The notes under the pieces were generated by a model. The model had not been told where the DNA came from. It worked only from the letters and a program-made list of their open reading frames with translations, and searched no databases. A stretch of 22,577 nt of DNA from an uncultured Bacilli bacterium (lineage in GTDB: Bacteria > Bacillota_I > Bacilli_A > RFN20 > CAG-631). Positions within the stretch are counted from its first letter, which is position 1; each line of letters opens with the position of its first letter. The position numbers and the translations under genes were made by a program. Of the stretch, positions 1-8,785 are shown piece after piece. The stretch is from the NCBI GenBank assembly GCA_934215405.1, contig CAKPZU010000019.1:1-22577 (forward strand), in the 5' to 3' direction.

Positions 1-1059
1 GATGACGTTTATGCAACTGCAGGAACAGAAATTGAACTTCCTATACCTAATAAAAATAATTATGTTTTTGATGGTTGGTATAAGGATAGTAGTTTAAAAA
101 TTAAGGCTAATGAAAAAATCGAATTACATAATTCCCAAACATTATATGCCAAATGGATTGATGAAACATTTGAAGTTAGCTTTGCATCTGATCATGGTTC
201 ATTTATTGAAAAGCAACAATTTATATCAGGTACAGTAATTAATGAATTACCAATTCCAGTAAGAGATGATTATATATTTAATGGTTGGTATAATGATTCA
301 TCATATAAAGATAAAGTACAATATCCATTTAAAATTACTGCTGATATGACAGTATATGCAAAGTGGACTGCAAATTTCATTGGCATTTCTTCACTTTATG
401 ATCTTAATAGGATATCAAATATGAATCAAAATTATAGATTATTAAACGATATTGATTGTAAAAATTCAACAATTAATTCAATTGGAACAAAAACCAATCC
501 ATTTAAAGGCTCATTTAATGGGAATGGTCATTTTATAAAAAATGCTAGACTCGATTTTGAATATGATGGTGAAGAAGCATTAGGCTTATTTAATTATAAT
601 GATGGAATTATTAAAAATGTAAAATTTACTAATGCTAATGTTTCGTTGAATAAAAAAAGTACAGCGAAAACATTCTTCAAACTAGAACATTTTGGAACTT
701 TAGTTGGTGTTAATGATGGAACAATAGAAAATTGTAGCCTAAATGCTAACATTGATATTAATAATAATAACCTTTCAAGTAGAATACTAACAATAGGTGG
801 TATATGTGGCTATAATTTGTCATACATTATCAATACAATGTTTAATGGAAATATTTATTATACAGGTGTCGATGATCCACATACTTATTATGTTGGCTTG
901 ATTTGTGGGAAGTCAGAAAAAAATGGCTTAATTAATAAATGCCTTTCAAGTGGAAATGTAAGTACAGACAAGACTGGTGGCTCTTGGATGTTTGTAAGTC
1001 ATTATATTGGCGGTATATGTGGATATAATGATGCAAGCATTAGTCAAACATTGTTTTAG
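1..1059 (+). CDS. Surface protein with InlB B-repeats and GLUG motifs (5' end outside window; stops early at a frameshift)
   Basis: The reading frame is open from base 1, so the N-terminus and any signal peptide lie outside the window; the ATG at 346 is internal. Two Listeria-Bacteroides type InlB B-repeats are visible, each ending in the pattern F-x-G-W-Y then (T)-x-Y-A-K-W: FDGWYKDSS with TLYAKW, and FNGWYNDSS with TVYAKW. From about base 480 come GLUG-like units of the kind found in bacterial adhesins: GLFNYNDGIIKNV, GTLVGVNDGTIENC, IGGICGYNLSYIINT, GLICGKSEKNGLINKC and IGGICGYNDASISQT. The frame stops at TAG 1057-1059 in the middle of the last GLUG unit, and the expected continuation is in another frame (next entry). 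The likely role is extracellular adhesion or surface display; this is inferred from the repeat families. No LPXTG anchor is seen in either part. Confidence 0.75.
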   Translation, partial: DDVYATAGTEIELPIPNKNNYVFDGWYKDSSLKIKANEKIELHNSQTLYAKWIDETFEVSFASDHGSFIEKQQFISGTVINELPIPVRDDYIFNGWYNDSSYKDKVQYPFKITADMTVYAKWTANFIGISSLYDLNRISNMNQNYRLLNDIDCKNSTINSIGTKTNPFKGSFNGNGHFIKNARLDFEYDGEEALGLFNYNDGIIKNVKFTNANVSLNKKSTAKTFFKLEHFGTLVGVNDGTIENCSLNANIDINNNNLSSRILTIGGICGYNLSYIINTMFNGNIYYTGVDDPHTYYVGLICGKSEKNGLINKCLSSGNVSTDKTGGSWMFVSHYIGGICGYNDASISQTLF

Positions 1060-1322
1060 CAGGAACATTTACTTTATTACAAACAAATAAATACACTGCC
1101 TTAAAAGACTCTTCAGTTAGTGGAAAAAAAGATAGTAATTCAAAATTAACAAGAATTTATCGAGGTGGAAATGTTTCAACTAAGGATATATCTGCAATTT
1201 CTACTTATAATTTAGATTCAAAATCTTGGTATCTTAATTCTGCAAATTTAGGACTTTCTGAAGATATATGGAATTTAGATAATCTTGATTATGACAATTA
1301 TATTTATCCATCTCTTAAGTAG
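1060..1322 (+). pseudogene. Out-of-frame 3' end of the InlB/GLUG surface protein
   Basis: After the TAG at 1057-1059, the frame starting at GTT 1053 runs open to TAG 1320-1322. It encodes about 89 residues that begin VLAGTFTLLQTNKYTALKDS and end WNLDNLDYDNYIYPSLK. The pattern (A-G-T after the I-S-Q-T-x-F of the last GLUG unit, then a W...YP.L ending) is what a GLUG protein should show at its C-terminus, so this is the displaced end of the same gene. The change equals a 1-base gain or 2-base loss at the TTGTTTTA stretch (1051-1058). It has no start or ribosome site of its own. It could be a true mutation, phase variation or a sequencing error. Confidence 0.7.
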
Positions 1323-1368
1323 TTAAAGTAGTGTTATTGTTTTATTAACAATATAGAAAAATAATAAT

Positions 1369-1404
1369 AAAGTCCCATTTTATATAAATACTATTGGATT
1401 TTTT
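1369..1404 (+). terminator. Weak possible intrinsic terminator after the GLUG gene
   Basis: AAAGTCC (1369-1375) can pair with GGATTTT (1396-1402), including one G-U pair, across a 20-base loop; the 3' arm runs into six T. The stem is short and AT-rich, so this is only a candidate. Apart from this and the promoter and leader listed next, I see nothing in 1323-1564. Confidence 0.25.
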
Positions 1405-1441
1405 AATGCTTTAAATGTTAAATAAAATTATTTGTTTTTAT

Positions 1442-1470
1442 TTGACACTTTTGTTAAAATTAAATACAAT
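1442..1470 (+). promoter_or_regulatory. Sigma-A type promoter for the BspA-like gene
   Basis: A perfect TTGACA (1442-1447) is followed after 17 bases by TACAAT (1465-1470), a near-consensus -10. Transcription would start near 1477, leaving a leader of about 88 bases before the ATG at 1565. Confidence 0.75.
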
Positions 1471-1508
1471 ATATATGGCTTTTAAAATTAATTAATTCTA
1501 TTAATTAA

Positions 1509-1564
1509 AAACAAATGAAAGGTAGGTAATATTTGTTTATTCATTTAAACAAATAAATTAGATT
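1509..1564 (+). promoter_or_regulatory. Structured leader: ribosome site separated from the start by a hairpin
   Basis: Three mutually complementary segments occur in a row: AAACAAAT (1509-1516), ATTTGTTT (1531-1538) and AAACAAAT (1547-1554), so the middle one can pair with either neighbour. The downstream hairpin is better: TATTTGTTTA (1530-1539) with TAAACAAATA (1546-1555), 10 perfect pairs, 6-base loop. The only Shine-Dalgarno-like site, AAAGGTAGG (1518-1526), is 38 bases from the ATG at 1565. If the hairpin forms, the effective spacing falls to about 12. With the alternative upstream pairing, the ribosome site lies in the loop. ATG 1515 also opens a four-codon mini-ORF (MKGR). That this controls translation is inference. 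Confidence 0.45.
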
Positions 1565-4500
1565 ATGAAAATAAAATGGAAAGATTTAATGTGCTTTAGT
1601 TTAATGCTTACAGGTGCTTTTTTTATGGCTTCATGTAATAATAACATTTCAAATTCAAATGATAATTCATCAATTGAAGAATCATCAAGCAGCGATTTAT
1701 CAAGTAGTGAAATATTCGATGATCAAAAAGAGTATACTTACGTTTTAGATAATATTGAATATAAGCTTTTTAATAAAGAAGCAACAGTTATTAAAGCAGT
1801 AAACGATAGTGTAACATCAATATCTATTCCCAAAAATATTCAATATGAAGACATTGATTTTAAAGTAACAAAATTTGCATTTGCTGCTTTTAGTAATTGT
1901 AATCAGCTTGAAGAAATAACTCTTCCATTTATTGGCGAAAGTGCAAAAGATAGACAATATTTAGGCTATTTATTTGGTGCTAATACCTATTGGGACAATA
2001 ATATAGAAATTCCATCTACCTTAAAAGAAGTAAAAATTTTAGAAGGGGTTCTTAACATTAATGAATTTGCCTTTTCAAATTGTAGTAATTTAGTAAAGGT
2101 AGATTTACCTAATACAATAATAAATATAGGAAACAATGTATTCGATGGCTGTATAAATTTAACAAGCATTGAAAATTTATCTAATGTTATAGGTATAGGA
2201 ATTGAAGCATTTAGAAATTGTAGTAGCTTAACAAGCATTGATTTACCTAATATAGCTATTATTGCAAATAATGCCTTTGAAGGCTGTAGTAGTTTAACAA
2301 GCATAGGAAAAGCAAATAACCAATTAATAATTGGAAACAATGCTTTTATGGAATGTAATAGTTTAACAAGCATTGAAGCAACAAATGGTATCTTAGCTAT
2401 AGGAACTGAAGCTTTTAAAAATTGTAATAGCTTAGCTAGTATTTCATCATTAGAGGGCTTAGATGAAATTGAACCAAACGCATTTAATGGCTGTAGCAGT
2501 TTATCAAATATTGAATTACCAAACACCTTAAAGGAAATTGCAAATAATGCATTTGAAGGCTGCAATAGCTTAACACACATAGAAATACCAAATAGTGTAA
2601 CCAAAATTGGCTATGGAGCTTTTATGAATTGTAGTAAGCTAGAAGAAATGACATTACCATTTGCTTTTTCAAGCCTTACGGATATATTTTTAAATAATGA
2701 TTATATGAGTGAGGATTTAAAAAAAATAAAAATATTAGAAGGATGCACAGAAATTACTGGAAGAGCATTTGATAGCTGTAGTAGCCTTACAAGTATTGAA
2801 CTACCATCAAGTTTAACAAATATTTCTCCATATGCTTTTACTAATTGCACATCCTTAAAGGAAATTAATCTTCCAAGCAATTTGAAAACTATTGGAGATA
2901 ATGCTTTTAGTGATTGTACAAGCTTAATTGATATAGAAATTCCAAATAGTGTAGAAAATATAGGAGAATATGTATTCTCAAACTGCAGTAGCCTAACAAG
3001 CATAAATATACCTAATAATATTGAAAGTGTTTCTAATGGCTTATTTTTTAATTGTAGTAGCTTAGTAAGCATTACAATTCCAAATAATATAACAAAAATA
3101 AATTATGAGGCATTTGAAAATTGTAATAGCTTAGTAAATGTAATAATGCCAGAAGGATTAAGCATAATTGGAAGTGGTGCTTTTTCAAATTGTAATAGTT
3201 TAAAAGATATAAAAATACCTACAAATGTTAAAGAAATTGAAGAGGGTGCTTTTTCAGACTGTGAAAATATAGTAGAAATAGCTATACCAAGTAGTGTAAC
3301 GCGCATTGGCTTTTGTGCCTTTGAGGGTTGTAATAGCCTTGAAAAAATGATATTACCATTTATTGGAGAAAGTAAAGAATTAAACCCATTTTTAGCTTAT
3401 ATATTTGGAAATCCAGCAAGCTATAGTGATGAAAATAAAATTCCACTTAGCTTACAAGAAATAGAAATACTAGATGGCTGTAGTAGTATTGGTGATGATG
3501 CCTTTAACAATTACAATCTTATAAGTAGTATAAAATTACCTAATAGTGTAACAAGTATTGGATCTAAAGCCTTTTATAATTGTGAATTTTTAGCGAATAT
3601 TGAAGGACTTGCTAATGTAGCTAGTATTGGTAATGAAGCTTTTAAAAATTGTAGCAATTTAATTGAAATATTAGGCCTTAATAGTATTACAAATATTGGA
3701 AATAATGCTTTTGAGGGTTGTAATAATTTAAAGGATATTGAAATAGCAAATACAGCAACTATAGGAAGCTTTGCTTTTAAAAATTGTAGTAACTTAGTAA
3801 ACGTAAAAGCTAAAAATGGCTTAGCAGCTATTAATGATTGTGCTTTTTATAGCTGTAATAGCTTAACAAGCATTGAAACACTAAATAATGCTACTTATAT
3901 TGGTAATCTTGCCTTCTTTGGCTGTAGTAGCTTAAAGAGCATAGAAATTCCAAGTAGTGTAAGCATTATTAGTAATGGCGCCTTTAAAAATTGTAATAGC
4001 TTAGAGGAAATGACATTACCATTTATTGGTGAAAGCATTGAAACAAATACATTTTTAGGCTATATCTTTGGAAATAATTCTGATGATTTACAAAACATTA
4101 ATAGCCTTGTTCCAAATAGCTTAAAAACAATAAAAATAGCACAAGGCTGTACTAGCATTGGTGATCGTGCAATAGATGGCTGCAACAATATAACAACTGT
4201 AGAATTACCTTCTAGTTTAAAAAGCATAAATTATTCTGCATTTAGGAATTGTAGCTCAATAGTTAGCTTAGATTTTCCTAGTAATTTAAACAATATTGGT
4301 GCTTTAGCCTTTGCTAATTGCCAAAGCTTGGTAAATATAAAACTTCCAAATAGTGTAATAAATATCGGTGATGAAGCTTTTTCTTATTGTAAAAGCCTAG
4401 TAAATATTGAACTTTCAAATAGCTTAGCAACTATTGGAGCTTTAGCTTTTGAAGGCTGTAGTAGCTTAAAAAATATTGAAATATCAAATAGTGTAACAAG

Positions 4501-7375
4501 TATTGGTAGTGGAGCCTTTTATGACTGTACTAGTTTAGAAGAAATGACATTACCATTTGTCGGAGGAAGTAAAGATACAAATACATATTTAGGCTATATT
4601 TTTGGAGCAGGACTTTATCAATATGATTATAATCAATTAATGCCTAAAAGTTTAAAAACAATAAAAATAAGTGAAGGCTGTAAAAGTATAGAAAATAGAG
4701 CCTTTATGTATTGTGGGAATATTACTACTATAGAACTACCTGCTAGTGTAACAATTATTAAGGAAGAAGTCTTTAGATATTGTACTAGCTTAGTTAATAT
4801 AAAAACATTAAGTAATGTTATTAGTATTGGTGAAAAAGCTTTTGCTAATTGTACTAGCTTAGAGGATATTGGGGTATTAAGCAGTATATTAAATATTGAA
4901 AGCACTGCTTTTGCTAATTGTACTAGCTTAAAAAGCCTTGTAATAGAAAATGAAATGGAAAATATAATGGGCTATGCATTTAGTGAATGTAGTAGCTTAA
5001 CAAATGTTACTATTAATAAAATTAAAACAATTGCTCATTCTGCTTTTGAATATTGTAGTAATTTAACTACCTTTAATGTGGCAGGTATAGATATAATTGA
5101 GGACTATGCATTTAGTTATTGTAGTAATCTAAAAGCAATTAATTCTTTAAATGGCTTAACAAAAATTGGAAGTGAAGCTTTTTCAAACTGTAGTAGTTTA
5201 ACAAGCATAGAAATACCAAGTAGTGTTTCTATTATAGGTAATAATATATTTTATAATTGTAGCAAGTTAGAAAAATTAACACTTCCATTTGTTGGAAAAG
5301 AAGATAGTATAGATGGAACATTATTATATTTATTTTCATTAGGAGCTTATAATACTAATGATATTCCAAGTAGCTTAAAGGAAATAGTAATATTAGATGG
5401 CTGTAAAAATGTTGGAAATTACGCATTTAATGATTGTAAAAATATTACAACTATTTCATTACCTAATAGTATTGTAGCTATTGGAAATGGGGCATTTAAA
5501 GGCTGCTATAGCTTGGCAAATATTAAAATACCTCAAAGTGTCAAAAGTATTGGGGCTAATACCTTTGATGGCTGTAGCAGTATAACAAGCATAAATATTC
5601 CTAATGGCTTAGAAAAATTGGGTGATAGTGCCTTTGCTAATTGTAATAACTTAGTATATAATTCATATAATGATGGAAAATATTTAGGTAATGAAGCCAA
5701 TAAATATTATGTTTTAATTTCTTATCCTAATACAAAAGAATCTGTTTTAATTCATGATGAAACAAAAATTATATATAGCTCGGCCTTTGCCTATAATGAA
5801 AATTTAACAAATGTGGTTTTACCAAATAATATAATAAATATCGGACAAAAGGCCTTTGCATCATGCAATAATTTAGTTAGCATTACTTTACCTGATAGCT
5901 TAAAATTCATTGAAGCTAAAGCCTTTTATGATTGTAAGAATTTATTAAGCATAGAAATACCTTCTAATGTAACTACAATTTCACCATCGACCTTTTATGG
6001 CTGTAATAAGCTTAATGCAGTAAAGCTAAATGGTGCTTGTAGTTCCATTGGCGATTATGCATTTTATAGCTGCAATAATTTAGAAACATTTAATTTTATA
6101 AATAGCTTAGTAAGTATAGGAAACTATGCATTTAATAATTGCTATAAGCTAACAAATGCAGATTTATTAAATGTAACTAATATTGGTAATTATGCATTTA
6201 ATAATTGTAAAGGTATAACGACTGTTAATATGCCAAGCATAGTAAGTATTGGAAACGGAGCTTTTAATTGCTGTAGTAGCTTAATAAGCCTTGACTTACC
6301 AGCAAGCCTTACAAGTATAGGTGATTATGTATTTGAGGATTGTAGTAGCTTAGTAAGTATAAAGGTTGATATTAATAATAAGGTGTACGATAGTAGAGAT
6401 AATTGCAATGCTATAATTGAAACACTTAATAATAAATTAATAAAAGGCTGCAATAATACGATAATGCCAAATAGCGTAGTAAGTATTGGCTTTGCCGCAT
6501 TTAGAGGCTGTAAGGACTTAAAAAATATTAAGCTCCCATCTAACTTAACTAGCATTGAGGGTTATACTTTCTATGGCTGTAGTAGCTTAACTAACGTTAC
6601 CTTACCAGCAAGCTTAACAAGCATAGGAGAATATGCATTCTACGAATGTAAAAGCATAACAAATATAGAAATTCCAAATAATATTAATACTATTAACAAA
6701 TATACCTTCTATGGCTGCAATAGCTTAATGGAAGTAAAAATATCAAATGAATGTAGCGAAATTAAAAGATCTGCCTTTGAAAACTGTAGTAGCTTAAAAA
6801 ATATCAATCTGCCAGCAACCTTAGTTAATATTGATGATAATGCTTTTAAAAGATGTAGTAGCTTAACAAGCCTTGAATTACCTACAAGCTTAACAAGCCT
6901 TGGTAATTCAGTCTTTAATGGCTGTAGTGGACTTGAAAATATAAATATTCCAAATAGTGTAAATCAAATAGGAACTTCAGTTTTTGAAGATTGTATTAGC
7001 CTAACAAAAATAGTGCTTCCAAATAGCGTAACAGAAATAGGCTATGCAACCTTTAAAAATTGTAAGAAATTAGCTAATATAACAATGATGACAGGTATAA
7101 CATTTATTGGCGATTATGCCTTTGATGGTTGTAGTAGCTTAAAAAGTATTGTCCTTTCAGAAAATATAACAAGCATAGGATATTTTGCTTTTAATGGCTG
7201 TAGTTCCTTAAAAAGTATAGAAATTCCAAATAAAGTTGAAACTATTGGAAGTGATGCCTTTAATGGCTGCTATGATTTAATGATTTTCTGTGTAGCTACA
7301 TCAAAGCCTAATGGCTGGGATATTAATTGGAATAGCTCTAATTGCATAGTAGTTTGGAATTGTAAAAAAATATAA
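1565..7375 (+). CDS. Giant BspA-like leucine-rich-repeat surface lipoprotein
   Basis: 1936 residues. The N-terminus is a lipoprotein signal: basic start, hydrophobic stretch, lipobox M-A-S-C with Cys24, then an Asn/Ser-rich linker (residues ~25-50). Almost all the rest is BspA/Treponema pallidum-type LRR (LRR_5), roughly 75 units of about 23 residues with the core AFxxCxSLxxIxIPxSVxxIGxx. Six longer units with LPF(I/V)G...(Y/L)(I/L)FG...P.SLK.I.I..GC begin at about residues 120, 364, 597, 818, 996 and 1240. Other recognisable BspA modules are a KYLGNEANKYYVLI segment (~1372) and a YDSRDNCNAIIET segment (~1608). The C-terminus (GWDINWNSSNCIVVW, ~1914-1929) is a usual family ending, so the protein looks complete. 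BspA-like proteins mediate adhesion to host matrix or cells; that role here is inferred. It has its own promoter and a bidirectional terminator. Confidence 0.92.
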   Translation: MKIKWKDLMCFSLMLTGAFFMASCNNNISNSNDNSSIEESSSSDLSSSEIFDDQKEYTYVLDNIEYKLFNKEATVIKAVNDSVTSISIPKNIQYEDIDFKVTKFAFAAFSNCNQLEEITLPFIGESAKDRQYLGYLFGANTYWDNNIEIPSTLKEVKILEGVLNINEFAFSNCSNLVKVDLPNTIINIGNNVFDGCINLTSIENLSNVIGIGIEAFRNCSSLTSIDLPNIAIIANNAFEGCSSLTSIGKANNQLIIGNNAFMECNSLTSIEATNGILAIGTEAFKNCNSLASISSLEGLDEIEPNAFNGCSSLSNIELPNTLKEIANNAFEGCNSLTHIEIPNSVTKIGYGAFMNCSKLEEMTLPFAFSSLTDIFLNNDYMSEDLKKIKILEGCTEITGRAFDSCSSLTSIELPSSLTNISPYAFTNCTSLKEINLPSNLKTIGDNAFSDCTSLIDIEIPNSVENIGEYVFSNCSSLTSINIPNNIESVSNGLFFNCSSLVSITIPNNITKINYEAFENCNSLVNVIMPEGLSIIGSGAFSNCNSLKDIKIPTNVKEIEEGAFSDCENIVEIAIPSSVTRIGFCAFEGCNSLEKMILPFIGESKELNPFLAYIFGNPASYSDENKIPLSLQEIEILDGCSSIGDDAFNNYNLISSIKLPNSVTSIGSKAFYNCEFLANIEGLANVASIGNEAFKNCSNLIEILGLNSITNIGNNAFEGCNNLKDIEIANTATIGSFAFKNCSNLVNVKAKNGLAAINDCAFYSCNSLTSIETLNNATYIGNLAFFGCSSLKSIEIPSSVSIISNGAFKNCNSLEEMTLPFIGESIETNTFLGYIFGNNSDDLQNINSLVPNSLKTIKIAQGCTSIGDRAIDGCNNITTVELPSSLKSINYSAFRNCSSIVSLDFPSNLNNIGALAFANCQSLVNIKLPNSVINIGDEAFSYCKSLVNIELSNSLATIGALAFEGCSSLKNIEISNSVTSIGSGAFYDCTSLEEMTLPFVGGSKDTNTYLGYIFGAGLYQYDYNQLMPKSLKTIKISEGCKSIENRAFMYCGNITTIELPASVTIIKEEVFRYCTSLVNIKTLSNVISIGEKAFANCTSLEDIGVLSSILNIESTAFANCTSLKSLVIENEMENIMGYAFSECSSLTNVTINKIKTIAHSAFEYCSNLTTFNVAGIDIIEDYAFSYCSNLKAINSLNGLTKIGSEAFSNCSSLTSIEIPSSVSIIGNNIFYNCSKLEKLTLPFVGKEDSIDGTLLYLFSLGAYNTNDIPSSLKEIVILDGCKNVGNYAFNDCKNITTISLPNSIVAIGNGAFKGCYSLANIKIPQSVKSIGANTFDGCSSITSINIPNGLEKLGDSAFANCNNLVYNSYNDGKYLGNEANKYYVLISYPNTKESVLIHDETKIIYSSAFAYNENLTNVVLPNNIINIGQKAFASCNNLVSITLPDSLKFIEAKAFYDCKNLLSIEIPSNVTTISPSTFYGCNKLNAVKLNGACSSIGDYAFYSCNNLETFNFINSLVSIGNYAFNNCYKLTNADLLNVTNIGNYAFNNCKGITTVNMPSIVSIGNGAFNCCSSLISLDLPASLTSIGDYVFEDCSSLVSIKVDINNKVYDSRDNCNAIIETLNNKLIKGCNNTIMPNSVVSIGFAAFRGCKDLKNIKLPSNLTSIEGYTFYGCSSLTNVTLPASLTSIGEYAFYECKSITNIEIPNNINTINKYTFYGCNSLMEVKISNECSEIKRSAFENCSSLKNINLPATLVNIDDNAFKRCSSLTSLELPTSLTSLGNSVFNGCSGLENINIPNSVNQIGTSVFEDCISLTKIVLPNSVTEIGYATFKNCKKLANITMMTGITFIGDYAFDGCSSLKSIVLSENITSIGYFAFNGCSSLKSIEIPNKVETIGSDAFNGCYDLMIFCVATSKPNGWDINWNSSNCIVVWNCKKI
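1871..7270 (+). repeat. Tandem LRR-coding repeats of ~69 bp with a higher-order period
   Basis: The coding sequence is an array of diverged ~69-bp units, recognisable at DNA level by recurring TGTAGTAGCTTAACAAGCAT-like segments. The longer LPF...FG units begin near 1922, 2654, 3353, 4016, 4550 and 5282, giving intervals of 732, 699, 663, 534 and 732 bp, that is about 8 to 10 LRRs between them. The last ~2.1 kb lacks these long units. Confidence 0.8.
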
Positions 7376-7380
7376 AGAAA

Positions 7381-7415
7381 AAAAGCAATCATTGAATAAA
7401 TCTTTGATTGCTTTT
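7381..7415. terminator. Bidirectional terminator between the BspA-like gene and pepT
   Basis: AAAAGCAATCA (7381-7391) and TGATTGCTTTT (7405-7415) form a perfect 11-bp stem with a 13-base loop. There are T residues after the stem on both strands, serving the two converging genes. Confidence 0.85.
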
Positions 7416-7418
7416 CCT

Positions 7419-8621
7419 TTAGCATCTAACTATTTCTATTAAAACCTTGACCATCTTACGCATTTGAGTAAGAGATACATACTCATATCTACCATGGAAA
7501 TTATAGCCGCCATCACCAAGGTTAGGACAAGGAAGGCCCATAAATGAAAGCCTAGCTCCATCAGTTCCACCCCTAATTGGTTCAAATTCATAAGGTATAT
7601 CTAATTTCTTATAAGCATCCGTTACTTTAGCTAATACCTCAGGATGCTTTTCAATTATTTCTTTCATGTTTCTATAGCTTTCTTTAATATCAACACTAAC
7701 AAAATCATTATTATATTTTTTATTAATAATATCACGAGCATTATAGAAATCTTGTATTTGTCTTTGAATAATATCAAAGTTATGATTTCTAATAATATAA
7801 TTTAATGTTGTATTTTCACAATCACCATTAAAATCACATAAATGATGGAAGCCTTCATAGCCTTGAGTATTTACAGGTAATTCATTATGAGGTAGTAAAT
7901 CATCAAATTCCTTAGCAAGTAAAATGGAATTAACCATTTTATCTTTTGCTGATCCTGGATGGATTGAAACACCTTTAACATTAACCTTAGCGCTATAAGC
8001 ATTAAAGTTTTCATATTCAATATAATTAATATCGCCACCATCAATCGTATAAGCATAATCACAATTAAAGAATTTAACATCAAAGTTATCAGCTCCACGC
8101 CCAACTTCCTCATCAGGAGTAAAGGCAATTTTAATTGTTCCATGCTTTAAGCTTTTATCATTAATAATACGATAAGCACTTTCAATAATAATAGCAATTC
8201 CAGCTTTATCATCAGCACCAAGTAAGGTAGTACCATCAGTAACAATTAAAGTTTCATTAACATTCTTTTTTAATGATGGAAAATCACTTACCTTCATAGT
8301 AAGATTTTCATTTAATTTAATATCACTTCCATCATATTTTTCTATAATTCTTGGTTTAATATTAGCTCCACTACAATCAGGAGAAGTATCCATATGTGCT
8401 ATAAAGCCAATTGTTTTAGCATTTTCTACATTTCCTTTAATTGTGGCATAAACTATTCCATATTCATCAACTAAAACATCACTACAGCCAATGCTTTTTA
8501 ATTCGTTTTCTAAATATTTTGCTAATAATAATTGCTTTTTAGTAGATGGTGTAGTAGATGAATTATCATCACTTTGAGTATCAAAAGATACATATTTTAA
8601 AAATCTTTTTTCAATATCCAT
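7419..8621 (-). CDS. pepT: Peptidase T (tripeptide aminopeptidase, M20B zinc peptidase)
   Basis: A cytoplasmic aminopeptidase that removes the N-terminal residue of tripeptides, finishing the breakdown of imported or recycled peptides. The 400 residues match the usual length (~405-410). The M20 dizinc-site residues are visible: H76 and D78 in AHMDTS, bridging D137 in LLGADDKAG, catalytic E171 with E172 in FTPDEEVG, D194 in YTIDGG and H376 in YNFHGRYE. IHPGSAKDKMVN lies in the lid domain. The start is the ATG at 8619-8621, because GGAGG (8630-8634) lies 8 bases before it. An in-frame GTG five codons upstream (8634-8636) falls at or before the predicted transcript start and has no ribosome site. 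It is transcribed alone, divergent from pnp. Confidence 0.95.
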   Translation of the reverse strand: MDIEKRFLKYVSFDTQSDDNSSTTPSTKKQLLLAKYLENELKSIGCSDVLVDEYGIVYATIKGNVENAKTIGFIAHMDTSPDCSGANIKPRIIEKYDGSDIKLNENLTMKVSDFPSLKKNVNETLIVTDGTTLLGADDKAGIAIIIESAYRIINDKSLKHGTIKIAFTPDEEVGRGADNFDVKFFNCDYAYTIDGGDINYIEYENFNAYSAKVNVKGVSIHPGSAKDKMVNSILLAKEFDDLLPHNELPVNTQGYEGFHHLCDFNGDCENTTLNYIIRNHNFDIIQRQIQDFYNARDIINKKYNNDFVSVDIKESYRNMKEIIEKHPEVLAKVTDAYKKLDIPYEFEPIRGGTDGARLSFMGLPCPNLGDGGYNFHGRYEYVSLTQMRKMVKVLIEIVRC

Positions 8622-8640
8622 AAATAAATCCTCCACATAA

Positions 8641-8649
8641 AGTATAGCA
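8641..8649 (-). promoter_or_regulatory. Extended -10 promoter of pepT
   Basis: Read on the minus strand, TGC-TATACT is an extended -10 (8649 down to 8641). The -35 region is poor (about 3 of 6 matches). Transcription would start near 8634, giving a very short leader of about 13 bases that contains the GGAGG ribosome site. Confidence 0.5.
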
Positions 8650-8751
8650 CTATAGTTAATGATATTTAATAAATAAAAGTGTAAAAATCATTATTTTATT
8701 AAATAAAATAAAAATAAAGCATTTTTTTAAGCAAAAAAGAAAAATAAGTAG

Positions 8752-8757
8752 TATAAT
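8752..8757 (+). promoter_or_regulatory. -10 box upstream of pnp
   Basis: A perfect TATAAT, 28 bases before the pnp start. No good -35 lies at the usual distance (A-rich sequence), so the assignment rests on the -10 alone. AAAGGAG (8774-8780) is the ribosome site for the ATG at 8786. Confidence 0.45.
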
Positions 8758-8785
8758 AGATACGTTAGACTAAAAGGAGAACAAA

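Noticed and set aside
1045..1060. Programmed -1 frameshifting at the GLUG gene
   Set aside because: No X-XXY-YYZ slippery heptamer in the right frame and no stable downstream structure; kept as ordinary frameshift.
1987..6555. Long reverse-strand open frames inside the BspA-like gene (for example 1987-2604, 2701-3072, 4633-4905)
   Set aside because: They are mirror images of the LRR repeats, rich in K-L-L-Q periodic patterns, lack ribosome sites, and the forward frame is clearly the real gene.
1871..7270. Regular ~69-bp repeats as a possible CRISPR array
   Set aside because: The repeats are in-frame coding LRR units with gradual divergence and no constant repeat/unique spacer pattern.
7871..8143. 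Second reverse-strand frame inside pepT
   Set aside because: It overlaps the catalytic part of pepT in another frame and has a low-complexity hydrophobic composition with no start signal.
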